DNA of 5,949 nt from Dehalococcoidia bacterium (lineage in GTDB: Bacteria; Chloroflexota; Dehalococcoidia; UBA1151; UBA1328): positions 7,640 to 13,588 of the forward strand of contig JASLNQ010000035.1 in NCBI GenBank assembly GCA_030745955.1. The letters run 5' to 3'. This document shows, piece by piece, positions 5,446 to 5,949 of the stretch. Numbering within the stretch: position 1 is the first letter of the stretch; the number at the start of each line of letters is the position of its first letter. Both the position numbers and the translations under genes were made by a program. The notes under the pieces are model-generated. The model made no database searches and had not been told where the DNA came from. It was given only the letters and a program-made list of their open reading frames with translations.

Positions 5446-5455
5446 AATCAAGGAA

Positions 5456-5949
5456 ATGACAGTGTCATGGCCGTCCCAGGACGATTTGCTGAAATGGCTC
5501 GATTCCGACCTCAAAAATTGGGGTCGCTGGGGTAAGGACGATCAAAAGGGCACCCTGAACCACATCACGCCCGAAAAGACCCGGCAGGCGATCAGCCTCG
5601 TCTCCGAGGGCGTGACGGTGAGCTGTGCGCGACCGGTCGACTTCGAGGCGTCGGTTGACGTCCCCCGCCCGCCGCAGCACTTCATGGTCTCAGCCGGCGA
5701 TACGTATCGCCGGGGCGAGTCTGTCGACCGCCAGGTGGCGATGGACTATTTCGGCCTGATATTCCACGGGCACACGGTTACGCACATCGACAGCCTGGCA
5801 CATTTCTTCTGGGATGGTCAGACATACAACGGGCGCCCCTCGAGCGTTGTATCTACCACAGAGGGCGCTACCGAGTTCGATGTGATGGCTGCCTCAGGCG
5901 GGATCGTAACGAAGGGCGTGCTCGTCGATGCACCGCTCCTCAGGGGCGT
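5456..5949 (+). CDS. Cyclase-family hydrolase, kynurenine formamidase-like (partial, 3' end outside window)
   Basis: The frame is open from the ATG at 5456 to the window edge, giving 164 residues; the protein continues beyond it. The start region (NWGRWG at 21-26, then GTLNHITPEKT at 32-42) is characteristic of long members of the cyclase family (PF04199). The metal-binding signature H-x-G-T-H-x-D-x3-H is present as HTVTHIDSLAH: H106, H110, D112 and H116 are kept and the Gly is Val108. FFWDGQTYNGRP (117-128) and GVLVD (154-158) also fit. Characterised relatives hydrolyse N-formylkynurenine or similar amides and lactones with Mn or Zn; the substrate here is not predictable and no tryptophan-catabolic genes are nearby. 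AGGAG at 5441 supports the ATG at 5456 over in-frame ATGs at 5402 and 5429. The gene is divergent from thiE and shares a 218-bp intergenic region with it. Confidence 0.85.
   Translation, partial: MTVSWPSQDDLLKWLDSDLKNWGRWGKDDQKGTLNHITPEKTRQAISLVSEGVTVSCARPVDFEASVDVPRPPQHFMVSAGDTYRRGESVDRQVAMDYFGLIFHGHTVTHIDSLAHFFWDGQTYNGRPSSVVSTTEGATEFDVMAASGGIVTKGVLVDAPLLRG

Noticed and set aside
1..5949. A search for a novel multi-gene defence, mobile or biosynthetic system
   Set aside because: All coding space is taken by recognisable housekeeping or metabolic families. There are no transposases, integrases, toxin-antitoxin pairs, CRISPR repeats or unknown conserved gene clusters.

Overview
The window looks like an ordinary chromosomal stretch from a GC-rich, free-living bacterium with single-copy housekeeping genes and short to moderate intergenic gaps. 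The mix of a cysteine-free A24 prepilin peptidase, a K+-dependent sodium-type membrane pyrophosphatase and a cyclase-family hydrolase opening with an NWGRWG segment is reminiscent of Chloroflexota (for example SAR202/Dehalococcoidia-like lineages). That placement is recalled from family resemblance and is low confidence. No mobile element, CRISPR array, tRNA or rRNA is visible.

Layout. Positions 1-156 hold the C-terminal end of MutS (+). A gap of about 356 bp with several hairpins follows. A probable two-gene operon (+) comes next: a prepilin peptidase (513-1271) and, 14 bp later, a small metallo-beta-lactamase-fold hydrolase (1286-1906). This operon converges on the pyrophosphatase gene hppA (-, 2132-4240) at a clear bidirectional terminator (2067-2098). 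A gap of about 340 bp upstream of hppA carries a good sigma70-type promoter with an 18-bp palindrome in its spacer. Then thiE (-, 4584-5237, TTG start) is followed by a divergent intergenic region with a second promoter-overlapping palindrome. Last is a cyclase-family (kynurenine formamidase-like) gene (+, 5456 to the edge, incomplete).

Functional reading. The genes serve unrelated jobs: mismatch repair, processing of type IV pilin-like prepilins, a glyoxalase II-like thiolesterase, PPi-driven ion pumping, thiamin phosphate synthesis and an amide/lactone-type hydrolysis. I do not see a multi-gene novel system. The observations most worth a second look are regulatory (two spacer or promoter palindromes sharing a TGG-N8-CCA core) and residue-level (a prepilin peptidase with no cysteines; residues predicting Na+ transport and K+ dependence in the pyrophosphatase).
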